DNA of 64,000 nt from Quillaja saponaria (lineage: Eukaryota > Streptophyta > Magnoliopsida > Fabales > Quillajaceae): the NCBI GenBank assembly GCA_029379385.1, contig CM055607.1, positions 16,740,001 to 16,804,000 of the forward strand, read 5' to 3'. Shown here piece by piece: positions 23,163 through 33,520 of this stretch. The notes beneath the pieces are model-generated. The model was not told where the DNA came from and searched no databases. It was given only the letters and a program-made list of their open reading frames with translations. Made by a program: the position numbers and the translations under genes. How positions within the stretch are numbered: position 1 is the stretch's first letter; the number at the start of each line of letters is the position of its first letter.

Positions 23163-24480
23163 TCGGTTATGGAAAATATAATTAGTGTGAATCAAATGGC
23201 TTCTATCAAAGGGTGACAATAATGGATATCATTTTGATCACTAACAAGATAGTGTGGATTACTTGAAGATATCCAAAAAGGGTGGGGTCTTGCTCAAATT
23301 AGACTTCGCGAAAGCATGTGGTAATATTGATGGGGATTTCCTAGATTTCACGCCCAAGCAGATGAGATTCACATAAAAGTGGAGAAAATGGATGAAAGGT
23401 TGTACTAATAATGTCTTCCTCTCAGTATTAGTGAGCATTTGCAACAAAGCAGTTCCACATGGAAAAGGGATTACGTCAAGACGATCCCTTATCTTCATTT
23501 TTGTTCAACATTGTTGGAGAATGGCTAAGTCTACTACTAGCTAAAACCTCTGAGTTAGGCATCATAGAAGGCGTTCAATGTGGGCATAGATCAACAAGGG
23601 TAACACATTTCCAATTTACAGATCACTTATTAGTCTTTGCAAAAAAAAAATATATAGAAATTCTCAAGAATGTGAAGAGAATTCTCATGGTATTCCATTT
23701 TGTTTATGGTCTCCAAATCAATTTAGATAAAGGTAGTTTGGTTGGTATTGGAATAAGTGAAAATTTGGTCGAGGATTGGGCAAATTAAAGAGATCAAATG
23801 TAAAATGGGCACCCTTCCAATCAAATATCTTAGACTCCCTTCATAAGCAATTCCCAGGTCTATATCAACTTGGAAACTAGTAGTTGAAAACTTCAAGAAA
23901 GAATTATCCCCATGGAAAAAAAAAAAAAAAAAAAACAATTCTTATCCAATGGGGGAGGGTGGCACTGATCAAATCATCTTTGAAAAACCTTCCAATCTAT
24001 TTTATGGAAAGGGATAACTTCTCCAAAAGTTGAATTATTTTGTTAGCAAGCATTGAAGAACAGATTCATGGTCAGGACTATACTTAAAATAATAGGAATT
24101 CAAAACATTTCAGAGTTGAATTTTGGACTTTGCTGAGGGAAGAAGAATCTGTATCACACTTATTGCTTCTTTATCCTATTTGTTGGAAATTTTGGTGTAG
24201 ATGTTTGCAGTTGTGGAAAATCAATTTGGCAACCCCCCAGAACTACAAGGAATTCTTTGTTGGATGGTAATAGTTGTACCCGTCCAAAATAAGAAAAGGC
24301 ATTTGGTGGATGGTTTTTTCAATGTGTCATGGTCCATTTGGTTGTTTAGAAATGAAATCATCTTCAAGGAGAAAAAGATCTCAGTGGAATTTTTTTTTTT
24401 TTTTTTTTTTTTATTTAATCAAGACTAGGCTAGCTTGTTGGATCAGGAAAAATGGCCTCTACTAAAGCCTAAATGGTTCC
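23163..24480 (+). pseudogene. LINE (L1-type) ORF2 reverse-transcriptase fragment
   Basis: The translation starts in the RT domain with 'VMENIISVNQMASIKG' at the LTR border, then 'KKGGVLLKLDFAKA' (~23,275-23,320), 'KWRKWMKGC' and 'GLRQDDPLSSFLFNIV' (open stretch 23,459-23,788), and 'THFQFTDHLLVF', where the catalytic F/Y-A-D-D box is degraded to F-T-D-H. Downstream come 'GTLPIKYL.LP', a zinc-ribbon like C-terminal part ('SHLLLLYPICWKFW') and 'LIKTRLACWI'. A run of about 20 A at 23,919-23,938 and about 24 T at 24,389-24,412 interrupt it. The 5' end (endonuclease, RT start) is absent here because Gypsy-A lies at that point. Dead. Confidence 0.88.
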
Positions 24481-25150
24481 ATCTCGGATATTTGGAATAA
24501 TCCAATTGGCAGCACAGCCAAGAGCTCAAAGAAAGTCACTTAGGACATGGGATCTATTAGCAACCACCATGTTTTGGGAATGAAATTCAACGTGGAAGGA
24601 ACCTCTCTTGGGAAACTAGGACCAGTGGGGATAGGAGATAAACAAAACTAGAAACAAATGAAAAATAACGAGACATAAAAATATATGTGGTTCGATACTT
24701 GGCTACTCAGAAGAAAAAGATAGACTATATTTATTTTATGATTATATATGGAACTCACTCGCCGTTGACAATGTATAGGCCTAAAAGACAATCATAGACA
24801 TTAAAAATTAATACATAATTATAACTAATTATGTTTATAATTATATCTTAATTCAATTAATTATAATATTTAATAAATAATTATTTTAATTGAAGGTAAT
24901 TAAAAATATGATTGGAATAGTAAACTATTTTTAATTGATTAAATAATTATTTTCAACACTCTCTTGCAAGATGAATGTTTCTTGAAGAATATTCATCTTG
25001 GACAACATATGATGAGTGTTCCTCATCATGATCTTTAGCCTTCTCTTAAAACGAATTATAATTTGTCACATGTCATGATGGTAATAATTGTGACATCTTA
25101 TGTATTTTTGTGTGTCTTATTATGATTGAAAATTTATTTATTTATTTATT
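24481..25150. other. AT-rich intergenic stretch, no gene seen
   Basis: Possible LINE 3' tail to about 24,700, then AT-rich sequence. A 'ctcttgcaagatgaatgtttcttgaag' like phrase at ~24,960 followed by 'catcttgga' recalls wording often found in plant LTRs, but no boundaries can be set. A short (ATTT)n tract lies at 25,133-25,154. Confidence 0.4.
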
Positions 25151-25154
25151 TATT

Positions 25155-27370
25155 TTGCGTGGTTCTTGTCCCACTACAAAGCACTATGAGAGACCTTTGA
25201 TAGTAAAATAAGCCATCCTTTTAGTATAATTATTATGTTGAGATTATTCCATCTTCATTTCAATTTTTGTTGAATCTATATTAACTTAAGTCTATAGAGA
25301 ACGTAATAGGTTTATACATACACAGATGAAAAAAGAGAGTACATAAGGAGAATATTCAACTGAATAGCAATTTTTTATTTTTTTAACAGCAAATATATGG
25401 TTATTTTATCATAACAATGTTTTTTACATGTTATGAAGTGATCATGCATGTGGTTCCTAACTTTACATTTATGTCATAAAAAGCATCATATATGTTATCA
25501 AAGGCCGAGCCTTTAAGGACAAGAAACCATGGTCCCTTAAATTTTTTTTAATATTAAATAATTTTTACCCTTTTCTTTTTCTTAAATACTGTAGTCCCCG
25601 TAAAAATAAAAATTATAAAATATTTTTACTTTTTAAACTACAAAACTAATACGATAAACTTAAAACCTAATAGAAAATATAATTCTTACAAAAATACTAT
25701 ATATAATATTAAAAAAAATAACAATGATAATAATAATAAATGTACAAACTTATTAATTAAGTTAGGGATTTGTTTCTCCTGTCTCTACTCTATAATTTAT
25801 ACAGTTAGCCGTCAGCCAATAAAAAGAATTTCTGAGCCAAACTCTCTTGACATTAGAGAGAGACTAGTGTCTAAGTTTAACAGAGAGAAATTTCTCTCTA
25901 AAAAAATAAATAAATTTTATTTTAAAGATTATATTATTTAATCAAAAGTATATAAAATTTTATATAAATTGAATTTATTTTTATTTCAAATTTCACTTTC
26001 ATGATTATTATTAAGTGTGCCTGATATTAAAAAAATTATTTTTTTGCTTGATAAACAGAAATTGAGAATTGAATAAATAACAAGTAAGCATATTAAAATA
26101 TTGTCAAAATTTTCACTTCAGATTCAATACTTGTTGATTTTGTTAATTTGAAAGAACGTTGCTCACAATTTTAAATTTTATTTCAAAAACTTAAGATGTA
26201 TTTGTATTTTTGTCTTTTATCTTTTATGACTTATAAATTGTTATTATGTTTTATTAATTATTGAGTTTTCTATATATATATATATTTTTTTTGTTATTAC
26301 TATTGTGGAGTATACTTATATAAATATTAGTCAGGTCCCTTAATAATAAATGTCTAATTCTGGCGTGTTTGTTATGAACTAATCCTGCACGTGGATGCAA
26401 GTAATCAAATCCTGCATTTTCTAATTGAACTTAAAGCAAAGCATAGAAGACAAAGAACTTATAAAATTTCTTCTTGAACAATGATCACAAGCAAAAAAAG
26501 AGAAACAATCTTTGTAGTATAAGGTAATGGGGAGAAGAAATCGTTGAATGGTTCCCGTAATTGCATGTAGAGTTAAAAGTATTTTACCAGTAGTAGGAGA
26601 TTCTCTTCTTTTGGGTTAAGAGCATAAAGGAACTCCCCCAGACCAAACCACACCATAAATGCCAATGCAGTGCAGTGAGGTCATTTCAGAACAAAAGAGA
26701 TGAGTGTATATCCTATACTGTAGCATACGTGGCACATTTATCTGCGAGTGTCTATCCTACACTGTAGCATACGTGGCACATTTATCTGCCATACTTCAGC
26801 CTATATTGATTCCTCTTATATTCCTAGATTTGTTTTTCTTTCTGGTCTTCCTTTTTCTAGATTGTTTTGTGATAACCTTTTCCATCTCTAGCTTTTTGGA
26901 TTGTTTTTCCATATATACTTATCTAGCCTAAAGATTTTTGGCACAAACAAAATATTATTACTTATTAGGATGAGGTAAATTTCGTCTCAGTTTATCTTGT
27001 TGATTTTAAGTGCAGATAAAAATGGAGAATTATGGTAAATTGACAACCATTATAAAACTAATTAAATTTATCAAATATTTAAAATTTAAAATTTAATTAA
27101 AAGTATTAGAATGAGGCCAAAATATATAATTCTTTTACATAATAGTAGAAAATAACTATCAACCATCTAGAAGTTTTCTTGAAAAAAATAAGTGACAATA
27201 ATTTGTGTTTTTCTTATTATCTTTAAGAAACAACCTTGAACAATAGATTTTTCTTTACCCTTGAAAGAAAGAAAATCCGCGTAGTGTTTTTATAATAATA
27301 ATAAAATTATATTTACATATGTTGAGTGTTGAACAATAATTTAGCAAAAAACAATTAAAAAGTTTGTATT
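25155..27370. repeat. Duplicated intergenic module, copy A
   Basis: Colinear in the same orientation with 31,640-32,750. Shared landmarks include 'aagtctat(a/t)ga' then 'ttatacatacaca' (25,290-25,325 and 31,795-31,830), 'tgcatgtagagttaaaa', 'gcagtgcagtg...gaggtcatttcagaacaaaa' (26,665-26,700) and 'gtagcatacgtggcaca'. Copy A is longer because it contains extra AT-rich DNA at ~25,500-26,330. No protein-coding similarity is visible in either copy. Confidence 0.75.
26703..26790 (+). repeat. ~44-bp tandem duplication inside copy A
   Basis: 'agtgtatatcctatactgtag' and the following 'catacgtggcacatttatctgc' occur twice back to back with three differences. Copy B at 32,350-32,395 has a single unit, so the duplication arose after the copies separated. 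Confidence 0.85.
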
Positions 27371-27389
27371 CATAAAATATTAAAATTTT

Positions 27390-27880
27390 AAATTTCTCAA
27401 ATGAGAAACACCACCACACCACAAATGTTAATGCAGGCATGCTGCAGTGCTGTGCAGAGAGGTCATTCCAGACCAAGAGAGATTGTCTCAGACAACAAGT
27501 TCCAATATAAAATAGGCAAAAGGGAAAAGATGTGGCACAAATTTAACTGTCCTATACTGCACCCTCTATATTTAGTCCTCTTATATCCCTACATTTTTTT
27601 TCTTCAATTAGCTTTCCTTTCGCTTCTTTTTTTTGGATTGTTTTTCTACTTATGTGTGATAATACAGTCATATATATGGCATATAATCTCAACTTCTAAA
27701 ACACACCTACGATGAAAGTAGAAATTAGTTGAATACCTTTTCCATCTTTAGGCTTTTTCTGATCTTTAATAAAGTGGTTCTGATCGGCCCTAGCAAAAAT
27801 CCAAAAAAGCGCTTCTGATCTCCTCGAAGTATTTAATATATATATATATTTACATATTAGTAGAAAAAACTGTGTATACA
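27390..27880. repeat. Partial, diverged third copy of the module
   Basis: 'accaccacaccacaaatgtt', 'gcagtgctgtgcagagaggtcatt', 'tgtggcacaaatttaact' and 'cctcttatatccctaca' follow in the same order as in copies A and B. It lies directly downstream of copy A. No coding similarity. Confidence 0.65.
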
Positions 27881-27899
27881 ATATTTTTTTAAATAAAGT

Positions 27900-29990
27900 A
27901 AAATAAATTTTCTTCTCTCGGGTATTGAAATGAATAGGTAATGAATTTAGTTCACATTACCATTAACATTTATCTAAATTTTTTTTAAAATATCTACTAC
28001 CATAAATGAGAGTATAAATTTATTATTAAATGCGAGCTGAAGTTAAGAACCTTTTGATATTGTTTTTGAAAATTTTTTTATCACTAGAACTCAGTTTTGG
28101 TAATTTTTTCATTTACTTTTGAAATAAATAAAAAAGTTATATGATATTTTTTAAAAAATTAATAAATCATATTTAAATGTGTTGATTTCGATTCGGTTCT
28201 AAATATAGTACTTCTTTTTGTTAATGATGCCTTTAAAAGAAAGAAAAAAATCATATTACTGAATTTAGAGTATATATTCTATATCTAAAATAATTCTTAA
28301 TTAAAAAATCACAAAGTTAAAAATAAGATTACATATATATACACACTATTTTAAAAGCCAAAGAAAATCTTATGACCCTGATATAAATATAAATTAATTT
28401 AATTTAATTAATTAAAAATAAAAATAAAAATTTTCTTGATAACTACCTATTATTCTATTCATTTACACAAATTCAATATTTTTAATACAAAATTAACTTG
28501 TTAATAATTATTCACATTCACTTTTACTCCACTCACACAGTATCTTATATTTTATCTTCTAAACATGAATAACAATATAAAATAAATATTTTATATTTAA
28601 AAAAAATTATTTCAAAAATATAATTGATAATTTAAACAGTAAAAGATGAAATTGAAAAATTAATTTTTTTTTTCAGAATTTATTTAGTAAAATTAATAAA
28701 TTGAGTATCTTTGAATATCGAAATAAAGATCTATCATTTAAAAATTGAATGTGACATATCGTTTGACATGTATATGCAATTGATAATTACTTTTGTTTTT
28801 TATGCATGCTTAGCCCGATAAACTCAAACCCTACATACTGTACAAAACATAGATGTTGACTGATGGAGAGGCAACGTGTGCCATGTGTCTTGTCTTATTT
28901 AAAAGTCTCTAGAAAACAAGCCCTCACATATTTTTTCGAAGGAGATAAGATACAGCCATCGAATTACACTTCATTTCCTCGTATAAACATTAAATAATAA
29001 AAAAGGGGAAAATATTATAATTATAAATAACTAAATAATATAAATATTATTAAATAAAAAAAATATATATATATATATTAAGTTTATTTTAATCAAATAA
29101 GCAAAATACATTTCGTATCACATTACATAATTACAAGATAATATAAAAAAACAAATAAAATAATTCTAGATAAATAATTAATTAAAAAAGTTGTACATAA
29201 ATAAAATAATTAACTAAAAAGTAGAATAAAATGATTAACAAATAATCTGAATAATAAATATAAAAATAAAAATAAGAAAATAAATATGAGCGTAAGAAAT
29301 AATAATAATAATAAAAAAAAAGATTAAAATAAATTAGTTAAAAACTAAGAAAGATTGAAATTCATGAATTAAGCTTACTTATTTCTTTCGTTTATGGATC
29401 ATCCTGAACTGAAACATTAAACTAAAAACAAAAATATATATTATCTAAAAGGAAAGTTTGAATGAAATTGATGATTAAAAATTTATTATTAATTTAATGT
29501 ATTAATGAGAAGGTTTTTTTGTTTTTTTTTTGTTTTTCAACATTACATTCTAAATTATATTCATATTAAGAATACAAGTAATTAGTATTTTTATTGTATT
29601 TAACATGGCAACTAGATTAGTAATAGAAGGAGGAACAAAATTGATAAGTTTTTAAAAAAAGTAGGGAATTTATTGATAATTTCAAATTTAAGAGACTAAA
29701 TTGATAATTTTAAAATCTTACAAAATTTATTTGATAAATGAACATTGATGAAATTGATAAATTAATTCTTGTTTTAAGAATTTGATTTATGAAATTAAAA
29801 GGTTGAGTATCGTAAAGAATCAAAATAAATAATAATTTAAAATTGAACGTGACAAATTGTTTGACGTGATTAAGACATTGAAGCTTACTTTTGTTGTTTT
29901 ATACTTTGAACTCAATAATGTTCCAAATGTAGCACAGTTAGAGAAACCTCTAGATACTACTTTTTATTGACAGGATTGCACTAATTAAAA
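27900..29990. other. AT-rich intergenic DNA with a weak internal duplication
   Basis: No gene is seen. A ~300-bp segment (about 28,610-28,870) resembles 29,640-29,940: both contain 'aattgata', 'aaaattgaa(t/c)gtgacaaat/atcgtttgac(a/g)tg' and 'acttttgtt'. Copies are diverged. (TA)n and poly-A tracts are common (for example 29,060-29,078). This flanks the 3' side of the CEN-like gene. Confidence 0.5.
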
Positions 29991-30019
29991 CTTTGACCAA
30001 GATAATTAGATAGAGCCAG

Positions 30020-31118
30020 CTAGCGTCTTCTTGGAGCCGTTGCTCTCTGGGCATTGAAGTAAACGGCAGCCACAGGGAGGCCTAAGTTGTTTGCAGCGGC
30101 GAAAGTCCTGGTGTTGAAGTGATCCATTGAAGAAGGTGGAGTAACAGATTGTCTACCTTTCTGTTTGAACAGAACAAACACAAACCTATGAATCCCTATG
30201 TCAGGCTTTGGGATCTCATAGTTCACTATCTCCCTTCCTGCATCGTGTACCCAACAACAACAAAAAAAAGAAATAGTCATCATTATCTGATCAGTACTTC
30301 CTCCATAGGCAAGTCTCTTTCAAGCTTACAAGTTTCTCTTAATGAATCTGTTTGAGACACATGAACCTACCAAATGTGGCATCTGTTGTGCCTGGAATGT
30401 CAGTTACTATCCTGCAAAATTCAAAAATTGTTGAAATTTACCAAATTGTTAAATATTCACCTTCTTCATGCTTCAAGAAGCCGTTATGCATCCTGTGTTT
30501 TAATTCCATACATATATATATATATATAATGAATGTAATAACTCACACACACACACAAATATATATATATATATATATATATTTATACATATATTGAAAT
30601 TAGTGTATACATACTTAACATTCTGTTAACATTAAATTCTTAATTAGTCAACTAGAAGACAGATGTATGTTTTAGGGTAATACCAGTGTAGGTGTTCTCT
30701 CAGATAAGGATCACTAGGGCCAGGGACATCAGGGTCTGTCATGACCTGTAAAACAAGAGAGACATTAAGTTGTTATTTCACAACTGGAGAAAGAACTGTA
30801 GGGGAGATCAGGAAGACACAAATTGAAGAGGCATTATGCCTACTTTCTCTGAGCATGATACAAATTAAAGATAAGGACGTAAAGACATAATCAATTACAA
30901 ATGGGATTCTCAAAAAAATAGCCTACCAGTGTAAAGAAAGATCTCATATCACCTCCTTGAATCTCAACCCTAGGTTTAGCAGTGACTGTGGAAGGGAAGA
31001 GCTCTCTCCCATTGAAGACTTTCTTAGTGTCGAAAGTAATAACCATTTTGATGCTTGGGGTGAAAGAGTCAAGAACATCTCCTATCACTCTCCCAACAAG
31101 TAGAGGTTCTGAAGACAT
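30020..31118 (-). CDS. CEN: CENTRORADIALIS/TFL1-like PEBP family protein
   Basis: Four exons on the minus strand: 31,118-30,927, 30,745-30,684, 30,411-30,371 and 30,237-30,020 (192, 62, 41, 218 bp), all with GT-AG introns of 181, 272 and 133 bp. The 62- and 41-bp middle exons are a hallmark of plant FT/TFL1 genes. The spliced frame encodes 170 residues without interruption. PEBP motifs are D-P-D-V-P (68-72) and G-I-H-R (113-116). His82 in R-E-H-L-H-W and Asp137 in D-H-F-N-T-R are the residues that mark TFL1/CEN repressors, where FT activators have Tyr and Gln. In that family the protein binds the bZIP factor FD, delays flowering and keeps shoot meristems indeterminate; this role is inferred from homology. 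The C-terminus ends A-P-R-R-R. The only intact gene of the window. Confidence 0.93.
30511..30583. repeat. (TA)n/(CA)n microsatellites in CEN intron 2
   Basis: A (TA) run at about 30,512-30,528, a (CA) run at ~30,543-30,557 and a second (TA) run at ~30,560-30,580 lie in the second intron, between the 62- and 41-bp exons. Likely length-variable among individuals. Confidence 0.9.
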
Positions 31119-31237
31119 TCTTCAATTGCTCTTAAAATTGTTAATTATGAAGAGATCTAGAGAGAGAAAAGGAAGTGGCCTAGAAAACTCACAACTCAGG
31201 AAAACTCCTTACTTGAAAATGAGAGTGTGCTCTCCAT

Positions 31238-31249
31238 CTATATATAAAA
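31238..31249 (-). promoter_or_regulatory. Possible TATA box of the CEN-like gene
   Basis: The minus strand reads TTTTATATATAG about 120-130 bp upstream of the ATG at 31,118, leaving room for a 5' leader of ~90 bp. The match is plausible, but such motifs are frequent in this AT-rich DNA. Confidence 0.4.
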
Positions 31250-31639
31250 GAATATTGGTATTGGCCTCTTGGAAGAAATATATTATTAAACTAGTTTGCT
31301 CCCTAATGCCCACAATTTCCCTTTCTCTTAATTGGCACATTTCAAACAAGTTCTTATGTCTTGGACTCATTTGGCGCATTGCAGGATTATATAGTATATT
31401 ATTATACAATATATTATATTATATTATATTATTTTATAGTTATTATATTTTTGTCTTATTATTCTCTTCATTACTGTATAAATAATAATATTAGACATAA
31501 TATAAAGAGGAGTCAATAACATAAATTTATACTATCATGTTTATACCAAATATTATATAAGAGCTAAATAAATGATTTATATCATTTTATTATTTTTATT
31601 TAATGTACTAAACGAGCCCTTGATTATTGTATTTTTTTC

Positions 31640-32750
31640 TCCAGATCTCTCCTTGTAATACACATCGGTCCTCTAACCATTAATGACATATCATCCCAGA
31701 GAGGAAAGAGGACCCATTATTTCTTGTAGTATAATCATTTTGCTGAAAATATTCCATCTGATTTTTATTTTAATGTTAAATCGACATTAACTCAAGTCTA
31801 TTGACAACATGATAGATTTATACATACACAACTGAAAATAGACAAGAGAGGACATGTAGATGAAGATGAAGATGAAGAGAATATTGCTTAAATCATAAAA
31901 TTATTTCGCCACAATCATACAAAGTTATGATTATTTTGCTAAAATCATATTACTTATATAAGATTAATTATAAAAATTAGATGAAATGTCTATGTAGTTC
32001 GAAATGTCCTAAACCTAAATGTTTTTCATTTGTTATGCATGTGGGTCCTGACTTTTCAGTTGTCAAATCCTACATTTTATAATTGAACTTAAAGGAAAGC
32101 ATAAAAGACATTGAAAAATTATCTTATTTTGGGTGTGATTACATGTAGAGTTAAAACTATTTTTACCAGTGGTAGGTAATTACCAGTAGTAGGTAATTGC
32201 ATGTAGAGTTAAAAAAGTAATTTACTAGTAGTAGGAGATTCTCCATTTTGGCTTCAGAGAATAAAGGAACCCCGCCCCACCACACCACAAAGGTTAATGC
32301 AGGGATGCAGTGCAGTGCAGTGCAAAGAGGTCATTTCAGAACAAAAAAGATGAGTGTATATCCTACACTATAGCATACGTGGCACAAATTTAGCTACTCC
32401 TTCAGCCCATGTTGATTCCTCTTTTATTCCTAGATTTGTTTTTCTTTAATTTGCTTTTCTGATCCTACCCTAAAGATTTTGGCACAAATAAATTATCTTT
32501 TTAGGATGAGGCCCAAGTATATAATTTTTTCCATATTAGTAGACAAGAACTATCTATACGTATTCTTGAAAAAACTAACAATAATTTTTTTTTTTTTTTT
32601 GAGAAACAACATTGAACAAGAAATTTTTGTTTACTGAAATGAATCCACATAGTGTTTTTAAAAGAATAACAAAAATGATATTTAAATAAGTTGGTTCCAA
32701 ATCATTGTTGCAAAATAATTTAGAAAAAACAAAATTTGTATCTCTAAAGT
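31640..32750. repeat. Duplicated intergenic module, copy B (upstream of CEN)
   Basis: Colinear with copy A (25,155-27,370). It starts about 520 bp upstream of the CEN ATG and runs away from the gene. It includes a (GATGAA)n-like triplet repeat at 31,859-31,880, a local repeat 'taccagt(g/a)gtaggtaattgcatgtagagttaaa' at ~32,140-32,240, and the 'gcagtgcagtgcagtgcaaagaggtcattt' block at 32,302-32,333. No protein similarity. 32,750-33,024 is AT-rich and featureless. Confidence 0.72.
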
Positions 32751-33520
32751 ACCCAAAGTCATATTTTTAATTTGCTCTTTTCGAATGAATCTTAATACTT
32801 ATAGTTTTTTATATTTTTTTTTTTATCTTTAGTTTGTTTTCTTAATAGTAACCTCAATTTTTTATTATTAATATAATAAAAATAAAATACTATATAATTA
32901 TTATTAAATAAAATAAATTTAATTTAATTTTCTTTTTCATGATGAACATTGAAATTTTAAATTTATATGAATTTAGAAGATAAAGTCAAGCACTTACTAA
33001 AAAATAGACAAGTGATTTGAAATTCATTACAAGAAAAGGCATTATTTGAATATGCACTGTGCAGACGCATAAAGTCACATTACAGATATAGAGACATATC
33101 TACGTGCAAACATAGTAAGATAAAAGTCAGATAATATTTTCTGCATCTGCGCAGATGCATAATTTATCTATGACACAATAACTAGATACCAATAATTGTG
33201 TGCTACATATTAGAGTCTAGGTCTCTAGACCCTGAAATGCAGACGCAAATACAATTGCTTCTGCTTTCCAGACACAAATTTTTTATTATTGTAATATGCT
33301 TCTGGATGAGGTAGATTCAGATATTTAAATTGTGGACCCAGATAAATAAAACATTTAATTATTTTTATTTTATTTTTAATTTTATACCTATAAATACTAG
33401 CTTCAAAAGAATTTTTTATATTTAAATCCAAATTTTGTATAAATAAAAAAATATTATATAAAAATCATCGTAATAATATTATTTACAGTAAATAATAAAT
33501 TAAAAAAAAAATACATAAAT

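Noticed and set aside
23900..23945. Poly-A run as a retroposon 3' end
   Set aside because: LINE coding similarity continues on both sides, so it is an internal homopolymer expansion.
30020..31118. FT-type florigen instead of CEN/TFL1
   Set aside because: The residue before L-H-W is His rather than Tyr and the exon-4 loop has D-H-F-N-T-R, both features of the TFL1/CEN clade.
30891..31118. A single-exon 75-residue protein starting at the CEN ATG
   Set aside because: The last residues read through the exon 1 donor into intron 1. The spliced model restores the conserved family structure.
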